Virus record (IMG/VR): IMGVR_UViG_3300042475_002872
Location: 1 to 36,694 of that record
Length of the DNA: 36,694 nucleotides
From: a virus
Strand: one strand, 5' to 3'
The notes beneath the pieces are model-generated. The model saw nothing but the letters and a program-made list of their open reading frames with translations, was not told the DNA's origin and made no database searches. The position numbers were made by a program, and so were the translations under genes. Shown piece after piece: positions 1 through 6,644 of this stretch (position 1 is the stretch's first letter; every line of letters begins with the position of its first letter).

Positions 1-28
1 CCCCCCCGCAAGCAACAATGAATAAAAA

Positions 29-1093
29 ATGAATATCGAGACGGTCAAGGTGGGCGGAATGTCCTGCCGCCTTTGGCAGTCTCCCGGTGACGGACGGTGG
101 CGGTGGCACTCCCGCCGTGGTGGCAAGCGGGTTCTTAATGCGGCGAAGGATTTGACCAAGGCCAAGGCCAAGGCTCGCGAACAACTCGCCCTCCTGCGAG
201 ACGGGCGCAGCCAGTTAGGCAACATTGACCCCGCCCTGCTCTCCGAGTTCCTTGCGTGGAAAGGCCAACGCGCCGATAGCCCGCCGACCGCCGATGCTGC
301 GCGTAATTACGTGCGTCACCTCATCGAGCGAAAGGTTCAGACCCGCACCATTGAGGGCGACCTTGCCCACTTTACCGCCAAGCACCCCGGCCCGATTGCC
401 GATGTGACCGCCGCACAAGTCAAGTTGCACCTTGACTCATTGGGGGTTGGGCCGAGGCGATACAACAATGTCCGGGCAACGCTCGTTTCGTGGTTTGTTT
501 GGGCGCGCAAGCAGTCCTACTTGCCCGATTCGATGACCGCCCCGCAGCGCACCCATGCCTTGCCCGTCCCGAAAAAGCGTCCTGCCATTTATTCCCCCGC
601 CGAGTTCCGCGCCTTGCTTGCCGCCGTTGCCCCGGAATGGCGTCTGCCGCTGGCCGTTTGCGGGTTAGCGGGGCTGCGGACTTGCGAGGCGGAAAGGTTG
701 ATGTGGCGCGAAGTGAAACTCGGCAAGAAGTTGCTTGAGGTTCTACCGGAGAACGCGAAGAACACGGGACGCCGCAGGCTTGTGCCGATCCATCCCGCGC
801 TGATGACTTGGTTCCGCAAGGCAAAGGACTTTGCCCCCGACGATCACGTTTGCCCGCAGGATGTGCGGATCGACAACTTGGCAAAGCGCGTAAAGCGAAA
901 AGGGGTCAAGTGGGTCAAAAACGGGCTGCGGCATGGTTACGGCTCCTACCGCTGCGCCGTGACGAAAAGTGTCGGGCAAGTTGCCTTGGAGATGGGCAAT
1001 TCAGAAGGAACCGTGCGAGCGCATTACCTCGATTACGTCGAAAGACCCGCCGCGACAAAGTGGTTTCAATGTGGTTACTTTCCGCCCTCCTAA
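29..1093 (+). CDS. int: Tyrosine recombinase / phage integrase
   Basis: Site-specific integrase of 354 aa that would join the phage to the host chromosome through the att core just downstream. An N-terminal arm-binding region (about 1-60) and a SAM-like core-binding region (about 65-165) precede the catalytic domain. Visible active-site residues are R217 in 'CGLAGLRTCE', K244 in 'ENAKNTGRRR', R301-H302 in 'GLRHGYGSYR' and the nucleophile Y333 in 'VRAHYLDY'. The usual box-II His and the GH of the third box are replaced by N (N298, N324 in 'EMGN'), a pattern I associate with verrucomicrobial and planctomycetal integrases. The ATG at 29 has no clear Shine-Dalgarno. The stop is 4 nt before a hairpin and 36 nt before the tRNA fragment. 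Function is very secure; lineage is an inference. Confidence 0.96.
   Translation: MNIETVKVGGMSCRLWQSPGDGRWRWHSRRGGKRVLNAAKDLTKAKAKAREQLALLRDGRSQLGNIDPALLSEFLAWKGQRADSPPTADAARNYVRHLIERKVQTRTIEGDLAHFTAKHPGPIADVTAAQVKLHLDSLGVGPRRYNNVRATLVSWFVWARKQSYLPDSMTAPQRTHALPVPKKRPAIYSPAEFRALLAAVAPEWRLPLAVCGLAGLRTCEAERLMWREVKLGKKLLEVLPENAKNTGRRRLVPIHPALMTWFRKAKDFAPDDHVCPQDVRIDNLAKRVKRKGVKWVKNGLRHGYGSYRCAVTKSVGQVALEMGNSEGTVRAHYLDYVERPAATKWFQCGYFPPS
1071..1081. repeat. Possible integrase arm site, copy 1
   Basis: GTGGTTACTTT lies in the last codons of integrase and recurs exactly at 1236-1246, so the two copies flank the tRNA-fragment core in the same orientation. That is how arm-type Int sites are laid out in attP, but binding is inferred only from position. 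Confidence 0.35.
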
Positions 1094-1097
1094 AAAC

Positions 1098-1124
1098 TTA
1101 ACCCCCTGATTTACAGGGGGTTAA
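1098..1124 (-). terminator. Rho-independent terminator hairpin
   Basis: A perfect 11-bp inverted repeat (TTAACCCCCTG / CAGGGGGTTAA) with a 5-nt loop starts 4 nt after the integrase stop. On the minus strand it is followed by GTTTTTAGG, so it best terminates transcription coming from the tRNA-Leu fragment side. On the + strand there is no T-run, though the stem could still slow integrase transcripts. After integration it could serve as the terminator of the restored host tRNA. Confidence 0.8.
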
Positions 1125-1128
1125 ATAA

Positions 1129-1190
1129 TACCGGCGGAGGGGGTCGAACCCACACTCCCTTGCGGGAAACGGATTTTGAGTCCGTCGCGG
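1129..1190 (-). other. attP: attP core: 3' part of tRNA-Leu(CAA)
   Basis: On the minus strand this stretch contains a perfect 5-bp anticodon stem (ACGGA/TCCGT, 1169-1185) with loop CTCAAAA, giving anticodon CAA. A long variable arm (CCC GCAA GGG), a T-arm with TTCGA and the 3' acceptor strand CGCCGGT plus discriminator A (1129) follow. No matching 5' acceptor strand or D-arm lies at 1191-1260, so the tRNA is truncated to its 3' half. A tRNA 3' fragment next to an integrase is the classic att core: integration into tRNA-Leu(CAA) would rebuild the gene. No CCA is encoded. The exact core ends cannot be set from one sequence. Confidence 0.8.
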
Positions 1191-1235
1191 ACAGTAGAAA
1201 CTGAAATCGGCGTAACGGATTGAGCCGATGGGGAA

Positions 1236-1256
1236 GTGGTTACTTTTGGGTTACTA
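1236..1256. repeat. Possible integrase arm sites, copies 2 and 3
   Basis: GTGGTTACTTT (1236-1246) repeats the sequence at 1071-1081, and a variant GGGTTACTA follows at 1248-1256. Their location on the far side of the att core from copy 1 suggests P/P' arm sites. The rest of 1191-1290 shows no gene. Confidence 0.35.
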
Positions 1257-1290
1257 TTTGTCATAGGTTTTGACACTCCCGCCGCCCTTT

Positions 1291-2031
1291 GTGGCGGCAG
1301 TAACAAGACGCTGGAAACGATGGATGGCGGTGAGTTGCACTCACGGGCATCTTGCCGATCCGCGAGCGACGAAGGCAATGCTCGCCTTCCGAAAGGCTTA
1401 CGCCCCGCAGACCGTCCTGCACCTCGGGGATTTTGTAGATATGGCCGCGCTCCGGGCGGGCGCAAGACGCGACTCTGACGATCCTGACCACGCTGAAAGT
1501 ATGGCCGACGATCTTCTCGCGGGGCTGTCGTTCCTACGAGAGCTTGAGCCGACCACGATTCATTTCGGCAATCACGAGGACAGGCTTTGCGGCCTCGCGC
1601 ATAGCGGCAACGCGGTAGTCAGCTACGCCGCTGGGCAAGTCCTTGGTCGGGTTGAAGACGCTGCGCGGGAAATGAAAGCGAAGCTGGTTCCCTACGATGG
1701 ATTGCGTCCGAGCGCCTGCACTCAGCTTGGCGACACTTTGTTTTTGCATGGCGTCATCTTCTCGCAGTCGGCGGCAAGAGATCACGCTGAGACCCTTGGA
1801 ATGAATTGTGTTTTTGGACACACGCACCGCGTAGCGATGGAAGCAGGACGCACGCAGCGCCCCGTTGTCGGTTACAACATCGGCTGCGGCGTTGATCTGA
1901 ATGTCGGGTATGCAAAATCTCGCCGCGCCACGTTGGGATGGGCTCATGGCTTCGCCTATGGCGAATACTGCGACAACGCCTGCACGGTTAACCTCGTCAC
2001 GCTTTCCCCCCATTACAGGCTCCCGCTATGA
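1291..2031 (+). CDS. Calcineurin-like metallophosphoesterase
   Basis: Predicted metal-dependent phosphohydrolase, 246 aa from the GTG at 1291. The metallophosphatase boxes appear in order: 'SCTHGH' (normally DxH; the first Asp is a Cys here), 'HLGDFVD', 'FGNHED', 'LHGVI' and 'FGHTHR'. Substrate (phosphodiester, nucleotide or nucleic acid) is unknown. The reading frame is also open from a TTG at 1270 and has an internal ATG at 1324. I prefer GTG 1291 because TTGACA stands 15 nt upstream, as before eight other genes here. First gene of a four-gene operon between attP and the lysis genes, overlapping the next by ATGA. The loss of the first metal ligand may alter or weaken catalysis. Confidence 0.85.
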   Translation: MAAVTRRWKRWMAVSCTHGHLADPRATKAMLAFRKAYAPQTVLHLGDFVDMAALRAGARRDSDDPDHAESMADDLLAGLSFLRELEPTTIHFGNHEDRLCGLAHSGNAVVSYAAGQVLGRVEDAAREMKAKLVPYDGLRPSACTQLGDTLFLHGVIFSQSAARDHAETLGMNCVFGHTHRVAMEAGRTQRPVVGYNIGCGVDLNVGYAKSRRATLGWAHGFAYGEYCDNACTVNLVTLSPHYRLPL

Positions 2032-2312
2032 AGTCGCGGCTCTCAACCACAAAGGGGGGCGGCAATTTGCCCCCCTCCCTCGATCCCGATCTCGCCGCGT
2101 GGTGTGCGGCCCTCGCGGCTCCCGCCGTGACGGACGTTGTGCCGCCCGGCTGGTTCACCACGAAGACGTTGGCCGACAAGCTCGGCAAGACGCGGCCAAC
2201 GACGGCCCGCCTGCTCGCCGATGCCGTAGCGGCTGGACGATGTGAGGTTCAGAAATTTCGCGTTAGCGTGGGCAGTTTTTCGCGGGCGACTCCGCACTAC
2301 AAGCCGCGATGA
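2028..2312 (+). CDS. Small winged-helix/HTH protein
   Basis: 94 aa. Residues about 42-80 ('WFTTKTLADKLGKTRPTTAR' onward) read as a helix-turn-helix followed by a short wing, as in MarR/LysR-type or phage DNA-binding domains. The N-terminus is Gly/Pro-rich and probably disordered. The start overlaps the phosphoesterase stop (ATGA) and the stop overlaps the zincin start (ATGA), so the operon is translationally coupled. It may regulate its own operon, but nothing in the sequence proves a target. Confidence 0.7.
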   Translation: MKSRLSTTKGGGNLPPSLDPDLAAWCAALAAPAVTDVVPPGWFTTKTLADKLGKTRPTTARLLADAVAAGRCEVQKFRVSVGSFSRATPHYKPR

Positions 2313-2656
2313 AAAAGCGCGCCACGAGCCAACGCAGGCAAAAGAAACGCCCGCCCTCAATGCGCTTCAAGGTCGATGGCGTGTGGTGGACGGTCAAAAT
2401 CCAGCGCCCCCCGGACAAGGAATTGTGTGAAGGCATGGCCCATTTCAAAAAGCGCATAGTGTTTCTTCATCCCTCCGCTATTGCGGGGAACTTGCTTGGC
2501 ATTGTTGCCCACGAGATTGCCCATGTGACCATGCCATGCGTGGACGAAACGCATATCCGCGACCACGAGCGCATCGTGTCTGTCGTTGCGCGCTGGGCCG
2601 CAAAAAACTTTTGCAACGGAAAGATCAGCATAGGCCGACACCGGGCAGACCGATGA
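2309..2656 (+). CDS. Zincin-like protein with HEIAH motif
   Basis: 115 aa with a basic N-terminus and the metalloprotease signature 'VAHEIAHVTMP' around residues 70-80. A downstream acidic/His stretch 'DETHIRDHERI' could supply the third zinc ligand. The fold resembles SprT/ImmA-like small zincins. The substrate is unknown. ATGA overlaps couple it to both neighbours. In other phages, small HExxH proteins sit in recombination or immunity modules; here it sits in the cargo position next to a phosphoesterase. Confidence 0.7.
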   Translation: MKKRATSQRRQKKRPPSMRFKVDGVWWTVKIQRPPDKELCEGMAHFKKRIVFLHPSAIAGNLLGIVAHEIAHVTMPCVDETHIRDHERIVSVVARWAAKNFCNGKISIGRHRADR

Positions 2657-2799
2657 CCTTCTGGCCCTTGCTCATCTGCACCTTGTGCTATGTCGCTACC
2701 AGCGCGGGCTTTGCCTTGGAAAAAAACTGGCCGATGGCCGCAATTTTCCTTGGCTATTCGGGGGCCAACCTTGGATTTCTTTGGATTGCGTCCCGCTGA
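2653..2799 (+). CDS. Small two-helix membrane protein
   Basis: 48 aa. The ATG at 2653 overlaps the zincin stop (ATGA). Two hydrophobic segments (about 3-20 and 27-45) are separated by a short polar turn containing 'EKNWP', and the second carries 'FLGYSGANLGF', a pattern seen in small phage membrane proteins of unknown role. Last gene of the + strand operon. It could anchor or signal for the operon products, but there is no direct evidence. Confidence 0.65.
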   Translation: MTFWPLLICTLCYVATSAGFALEKNWPMAAIFLGYSGANLGFLWIASR

Positions 2800-2803
2800 A
2801 ATT

Positions 2804-2846
2804 TCGACACGTTGTCTAAGCCGTGTTTAAGGCATCGACACGTTGT
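2804..2846. repeat. Pair of 12-bp direct repeats
   Basis: TCGACACGTTGT occurs at 2804-2815 and 2835-2846, 31 bp apart. CACAACG at 2872-2878 is an inverted partial copy. They lie between the convergent cargo operon and the lysis side, right after the last cargo stop. They may be protein-binding sites or part of a transcription end region. No gene is seen in 2800-2909. Confidence 0.6.
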
Positions 2847-2909
2847 GGATACTCAAAGCCGTTTTGGTTTACACAACGCAGCTTTCCGAAATGAATTTCG
2901 GGAACCTTG

Positions 2910-2984
2910 GGGCGGGGTCGGGCATTGAACCCGCATCGGGCCGCGACTCGATACACCATACGGTGCTCTCTACGGCACCCCGCC
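2910..2984 (-). ncRNA. tRNA-like element
   Basis: The minus strand shows a perfect 7-bp acceptor-like stem (GGCGGGG with CCCCGCC) and a T-arm-like hairpin (GCGGG-TTCAATG-CCCGA, 4 of 5 pairs) next to it. A D-like hairpin GGTGC/GCACC is possible. No 5-bp stem with a 7-nt anticodon loop can be drawn between them; the middle instead favours CACC/GGTG and ATCG/CGAT hairpins. It is either a degenerate tRNA or a tRNA-mimicking RNA. It ends 5 nt from the stop of the small gene at 2989. Confidence 0.4.
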
Positions 2985-2988
2985 AAAG

Positions 2989-3129
2989 TTAGGCCATCAG
3001 CGTCAGCAAACGTCTGAACAAACGCCACAGGCAGAGCCGTCCCGCAGGACGATTCGGCTTGTGCCGCTCGACGTAGCCAACGCCGCCATACGGGCCATAG
3101 ACAAGGCCGCTGTCGGTAGATCGGTGCAT
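2989..3129 (-). CDS. Short basic protein after endolysin
   Basis: 46 aa, not recognised. The N-terminal half is Gly/Tyr-rich ('GLVYGPYGGVGYVERHK') and the C-terminal half is basic and hydrophobic ('LWRLFRRLLTLMA'), which could form an amphipathic helix. An excellent Shine-Dalgarno (AAAGGAGGACAACC) precedes the ATG, which lies 14 nt after the amidase stop. It is probably the last gene of the late/lysis operon. Confidence 0.6.
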   Translation of the reverse strand: MHRSTDSGLVYGPYGGVGYVERHKPNRPAGRLCLWRLFRRLLTLMA

Positions 3130-3142
3130 GGTTGTCCTCCTT

Positions 3143-3784
3143 TCATGTTAATCGCTTTCCAAGGTATGCTTTGAAGCGCGCAAATTCCGTCGGATTCAAA
3201 TCGTCTTTGCGCCCCGGCGAAACGGTGCGGTGGTCGGTAACGTCATCCAGCGTGAGCCGATAGCGCCTCATTAACGGCTCAAGGTATTCGGCCATTGACG
3301 CCATCTCGTCCTCGCTTAACGGGCGCTTGTAGGTGTCGCCTTCAAAAGCCGCGCCGATGCTCCAACTATTCAAGTCGCGCTTGCCGCGCCATTCGCTGCG
3401 CCCAGCGTGCCATGTTCTTTCGTCGGGATCGGCAAGCGTAGAGCGCCTGCCGTCTTTTGCCACGATGCAGTGATAGCTGACCCTGCTCGCCGGGTTCATG
3501 CACCATGCGACAGAGCCAGCGTAGGTGCCGCTCGTGTGGTGTAGGACGATAGCCCGTGGCTTGATGCGCCTGCCCTGCGACACGTTCGGCGTGTTGAGCA
3601 GTTTTTCCGGGTAAAACTTAGGGCTTTTCGCCTTTGTGCTTGGGGCGCTTTTTGCTGGCGCGCTCGGCTTCTTTGGCTCGCTTATCGAGGATGGTTTTGA
3701 TGGCGAGGAGGAGTTCGGCGAGATCGACGGTGGGCCATTTCGCAAGCCCGCGAATAAGTGACTGAACCATTTGAGCGGGCTCAC
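3143..3784 (-). CDS. N-acetylmuramoyl-L-alanine amidase (endolysin)
   Basis: Amidase_2/PGRP-type zinc amidase that cleaves peptidoglycan at the end of infection. From about residue 76: 'AIVLHHTSG' (first Zn His), 'YHCIVAKDGR', 'WHAGRSEW', 'IGAAFEGD' and 'DHRTVSPGRKDDLNP' (distal His and catalytic region). The frame is open to a GTG at 3784 that overlaps the lipoprotein stop (GTGA), giving 213 aa with a Ser/Pro/Lys-rich N-terminus. That N-terminus lies antiphase to a well-formed ORF (3618-3770), so an internal GTG at 3583 (146 aa) is a real alternative. No signal peptide is visible, so holin release is expected. Confidence 0.9.
   Translation of the reverse strand: MSPLKWFSHLFAGLRNGPPSISPNSSSPSKPSSISEPKKPSAPAKSAPSTKAKSPKFYPEKLLNTPNVSQGRRIKPRAIVLHHTSGTYAGSVAWCMNPASRVSYHCIVAKDGRRSTLADPDERTWHAGRSEWRGKRDLNSWSIGAAFEGDTYKRPLSEDEMASMAEYLEPLMRRYRLTLDDVTDHRTVSPGRKDDLNPTEFARFKAYLGKRLT
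3618..3770 (-). CDS. Nested ORF inside endolysin 5' end
   Basis: 50 aa on the same strand as endolysin, another frame. It predicts an N-terminal amphipathic helix with Leu/Ile spacing ('VDLAELLLAIKTILDKRA') and a Lys-rich tail. Most of its codons end in G or C, as in neighbouring genes, whereas the endolysin frame across the same DNA is rich in CCA and TCA. ATG 3770 lies 11 nt after the lipoprotein stop. It might be a spanin partner or other lysis accessory. Either this gene is real and endolysin starts later, or both are overprinted. Confidence 0.5.
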   Translation of the reverse strand: MVQSLIRGLAKWPTVDLAELLLAIKTILDKRAKEAERASKKRPKHKGEKP

Positions 3785-3918
3785 TTTTTGTAGCCGCTTA
3801 ACGGCTGCTCGATCTCGGCAAAAAACTTTTTCGCGTTGAAGTCGTAGCCAAGGTTGAACTTGGTCCCCGCGCAGCCCGTGAGGGCCAGCGCGGCCAGCGC
3901 CAAGATGAAGGCGCGCAC
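3781..3918 (-). CDS. Small lipoprotein, Rz1/o-spanin-like
   Basis: 45 aa starting at a GTG that overlaps the holin stop (TAGTG). The N-terminus 'MRAFILALAALALTGC' is a lipoprotein signal peptide with lipobox LTGC (Cys16). The mature part is about 30 polar residues ending 'SGYKK'. A short lipoprotein between holin and endolysin suggests an outer-membrane spanin subunit or a lysis-associated lipoprotein. Its mature part is not Pro-rich as in lambda Rz1, so the spanin label is an inference. Confidence 0.7.
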   Translation of the reverse strand: MRAFILALAALALTGCAGTKFNLGYDFNAKKFFAEIEQPLSGYKK

Positions 3919-4085
3919 TATTTGGACTCCCGGCGAAAGACCTCGAAGACGCCCACCAAAGCCATCACGGCGGCGGCAATGGCCGAAAACTGTTCGGGAT
4001 CAACGGCCAGACCGAGGGCAGAAAGCAGGGCCAACAGGCCCGAATAAGTGGACTTCTCTTTGAGTCGCGCAACGAGGTAGTTCAT
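3918..4085 (-). CDS. Phage holin
   Basis: 55 aa with a basic N-terminus ('MNYLVARLKEKSTYSG'), a hydrophobic helix (about 16-28), a turn 'DPEQ' and a second hydrophobic helix (about 34-50) ending in charged 'FRRESK'. This is the common layout of small two-helix holins that permeabilise the inner membrane before endolysin acts. It is immediately followed by the lipoprotein and endolysin. The ATG is 13 nt after TTGACA and is preceded by a GC hairpin (CCCCTGCGGGG) rather than a Shine-Dalgarno. Confidence 0.85.
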   Translation of the reverse strand: MNYLVARLKEKSTYSGLLALLSALGLAVDPEQFSAIAAAVMALVGVFEVFRRESK

Positions 4086-4107
4086 GCCCCCGCAGGGGTG
4101 TCAAAGC

Positions 4108-4587
4108 CTACCCGGCGAGGTCAGCCACAGCCTCCGCACTCGCCTCCGCAAATGTCGCCTGCGGCTGGCCGAAAGACTCCGCTGGTGCGGGTGTCGGGGC
4201 TGCGGCCCATGAAAGCATCACGCCTTCCAGCCACTGCTTCGCGGCGGTCATCTTCGGGCCGAGGGGTTTGCCCGCTTGGAGCAAGGCCATCTCAAAACGC
4301 TGAAGGGCGAGCGTCTGGTAGGGCGAGAAGTATTTGCTGACGGCTTGTTCGGCGGTGATTGTCGGCGCAGGCGCAGGCGTTCCCGCAACCCACTGACGTT
4401 CGACGCGATCAGCAAACCAGACAACATTCGGCTCCCACGCGCCTTGTTCGGGCTTCGGGATTTTAACCAGCGGCACCACGGTCTGGCCCTCTGGCACATC
4501 GCGCCAGTTGCCTTCGTCATCCGTAAGCAAACTGACGAGTTGCTGGCTCGGCACAAGGCCGACTGTAATCATTTGGTTTGGTTCCAT
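4108..4587 (-). CDS. Conserved phage protein after tail fibre
   Basis: 159 aa from ATG 4587, 3 nt after the fibre stop. The N-terminal half is globular ('MITVGLVPSQQLVSLL', 'WVAG'), then a helical region ('QTLALQRFEMALLQAGKPLG') and an Ala/Pro-rich tail. Its place directly behind a long fibre gene suggests a fibre chaperone or cap, but I do not recognise a family. The frame is open farther upstream (to 4644), but that part overlaps the fibre gene. Confidence 0.7.
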   Translation of the reverse strand: MEPNQMITVGLVPSQQLVSLLTDDEGNWRDVPEGQTVVPLVKIPKPEQGAWEPNVVWFADRVERQWVAGTPAPAPTITAEQAVSKYFSPYQTLALQRFEMALLQAGKPLGPKMTAAKQWLEGVMLSWAAAPTPAPAESFGQPQATFAEASAEAVADLAG

Positions 4588-4592
4588 ATTGT

Positions 4593-6638
4593 CTATGTTC
4601 CGAAAGCGACCTCTACGGCGTCCACGCTGGCGACCCAGCGCCATGTTTCCGATGCGATTCCAGTTACGGAAATCGACAGGGCATCGTTGGTGTCAGGGTT
4701 GTTAAATGTAATCGAAGTGCCTGCCGCGACATCAGTGCCGATTGTTTCGGCGGTGTAGACCGCACTGGAAGTCCCTGCCACGTTCTTGACCGAAAAGCGG
4801 CGGATGTAATGAGCAACCGTAGCGCCGTCCGATTTTACGCCAGTTATGTTGATGATGCCGCTCATCACCTTGCCCGATGGGATGGTGAGGCGTGTGGCTG
4901 ATCCGTCTAAAAACAACTCTGTTGCGGTTGCGTTGGTTGTTTTGCAGCGAAGGACGGCGCGGATGGATTGCGCGTCTCCGTCTGCGGCAAAAAAGCCAGC
5001 AGAGTGCGCCAATAGTGCGTATCTGTTGGCAACAGCGCGAATACCGAGCGCAGATGAATAGGCTGAAGACGCAGTGGTGCTTCTTCCCCCAATGCAGATT
5101 GCCGACTCGCCAGATGCCGTATTGAACGCACCGCCGATACAACTTGCGTAGTCATTCGATGAGGCCAAGTTGTTACGGCCAATAGCCACACTCCCAAATG
5201 CTGATGAAGTCGCATTAAGTCCCATCGCAATCGAATCCGTATTACTTGCCGTAGAGGTGCGGCCCACGGCAAATGAGTATTCACCCGAAGCAACTTGCGT
5301 TGCCGACGAGCGATTCATCTGCAAATCAACCGATTGCGCGCCTCTGGCATTGCCGCCCGTGGCGCTTCCGTCTGGCTGCGGCCCCAGCATAAACGCGCCA
5401 GTGCCTTTAGGGCTTACCACCAGCGCCGAGTTGGTATCGCTGGCGACATTGGACACGCGCACCAATGTCTGCACGGCATGGCCCGTGAGCAGGGTTGCCC
5501 CCGTGATGTTGGTCGTGAAAAGCGAGGCCGAGCCGCCGTCCGTGGTGGACAACTGGAAGGTCGCTCCGCTGGCGTTGATGACGAAGTAGTTCGTCGTGGT
5601 GTTAAGGCCACTGCCGCCAGTCAAGGCCGTAAAGCGCACCCGCTGGCCGTTGGCGAAGGCCGAGCCTGTGGCCGTGATAATGTCGGTGCCAGCATCGCCT
5701 GTGACGCTGGTGAAGGCGGTCACTGCGTCTTCGATGACGAGGCCGCTGGCCTGCAACGTGCTGCCCCCCGTGCCGTCACTCCGCAAAATAGAATTGTCGG
5801 TGGAGCCTGTGCCGCCGCCGATGCCTCCAGCCGCCGCCGCCCACTTCACTCCCAAAGTCTCAGCCGAATCGACTGTCAGCACATGGCCGTTGGTGCCTCC
5901 GACTGCCAGCCGTGCCGCCGTATCCGCTGCCGAGGCCACGATGAGGTCGCCTTTGGCATCGAGGAGGGTTGCAGGGATGCCCGCGCTGACTGTGGAAGAA
6001 AGCTCCCCCCCCGCCAACGAAAGGCCCGAGCCGATTTGGATTTCCTCCACCGCCCCTGTGCTGGCCGTTGTCCTTCCCAAAATTCTTGCGGTGGCTTGGG
6101 TTAGGCCCGATGTGGTTATTGAACCAGAGGCGGCTGCGCCGAGGTTGGTGCGGGTGGTAGATGCGTCTGTTGCCGCGCTGGTCACGCCGACAAAACTAAG
6201 TGCGCTTCCAAGTCCTATGGGGTTGCCTGTTGTTCCAACAATGACGCCAGCTTCGGCGTCAATAGCAAAACCGCTAGAATGCTGGAGTCCGCCGCTAGTA
6301 ATTTCCCAGCCATCGCCTATCGAACCAAATGTTGCTCCTACAAACTGTGGAGAGTCATCCGTATTCAACGACTGATCAAAAATCTCATCCGCGCCTTCGG
6401 GGAGGTGACTTGCAGCATGAAGATTCGGGTCGCGGTCATCCGAAAGCCGCGCATCGTTCCCCTCGCAAAAGCTCCCTGCCGCCGTGCCGAAAGAACCCGC
6501 CTCGACTACGCCGTTTGTGCCTGTTTTGAGCGGGAGGTTGGCGGTGGTGCCGAGTTTGAGGTCGGACGCGGCCAAGGCGATTTCGTCAAACGTGCCTTGC
6601 GCGTTTTCTTTGGGAACTTTGATGTCGTTGAGTGCCAT
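4593..6638 (-). CDS. Tail fibre with YadA-like head repeats
   Basis: 681 aa. The N-terminus 'MALNDIKVPKENAQGTFDEI' is a virion-attachment-like start. The middle is Gly/Ser/Thr-rich with the phrase 'TTRTNLGAA', also found in the fibre-like gene at 8000-9097. Residues about 455-560 carry SxAxGxxxxA repeats ('SIAMGLNATSSAFGSVAIG', 'SAICIGG', 'SSALGIRA') of the YadA/trimeric-adhesin head type, so the protein is probably a trimer. The C-terminal domain ('FAADGDAQSIRAV' onward) is beta-rich and likely binds receptor or folds the trimer. Probably the host-recognition fibre. Confidence 0.8.
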   Translation of the reverse strand: MALNDIKVPKENAQGTFDEIALAASDLKLGTTANLPLKTGTNGVVEAGSFGTAAGSFCEGNDARLSDDRDPNLHAASHLPEGADEIFDQSLNTDDSPQFVGATFGSIGDGWEITSGGLQHSSGFAIDAEAGVIVGTTGNPIGLGSALSFVGVTSAATDASTTRTNLGAAASGSITTSGLTQATARILGRTTASTGAVEEIQIGSGLSLAGGELSSTVSAGIPATLLDAKGDLIVASAADTAARLAVGGTNGHVLTVDSAETLGVKWAAAAGGIGGGTGSTDNSILRSDGTGGSTLQASGLVIEDAVTAFTSVTGDAGTDIITATGSAFANGQRVRFTALTGGSGLNTTTNYFVINASGATFQLSTTDGGSASLFTTNITGATLLTGHAVQTLVRVSNVASDTNSALVVSPKGTGAFMLGPQPDGSATGGNARGAQSVDLQMNRSSATQVASGEYSFAVGRTSTASNTDSIAMGLNATSSAFGSVAIGRNNLASSNDYASCIGGAFNTASGESAICIGGRSTTASSAYSSALGIRAVANRYALLAHSAGFFAADGDAQSIRAVLRCKTTNATATELFLDGSATRLTIPSGKVMSGIINITGVKSDGATVAHYIRRFSVKNVAGTSSAVYTAETIGTDVAAGTSITFNNPDTNDALSISVTGIASETWRWVASVDAVEVAFGT

Positions 6639-6644
6639 GAGAAA

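Noticed and set aside
1-28. Promoter or gene in the first 28 bases
   Set aside because: Only a C-run and an A-rich leader are seen; too short to support any element.
1129-1190. Functional full tRNA-Leu gene
   Set aside because: No 5' acceptor strand or D-arm can be found upstream on the minus strand; only the 3' half is present.
5295-6375. Long + strand open frames opposite the YadA-like fibre gene
   Set aside because: They are antisense shadows of a GC-rich repetitive gene, with no domains and no start signals; the minus strand frame has clear fibre features.
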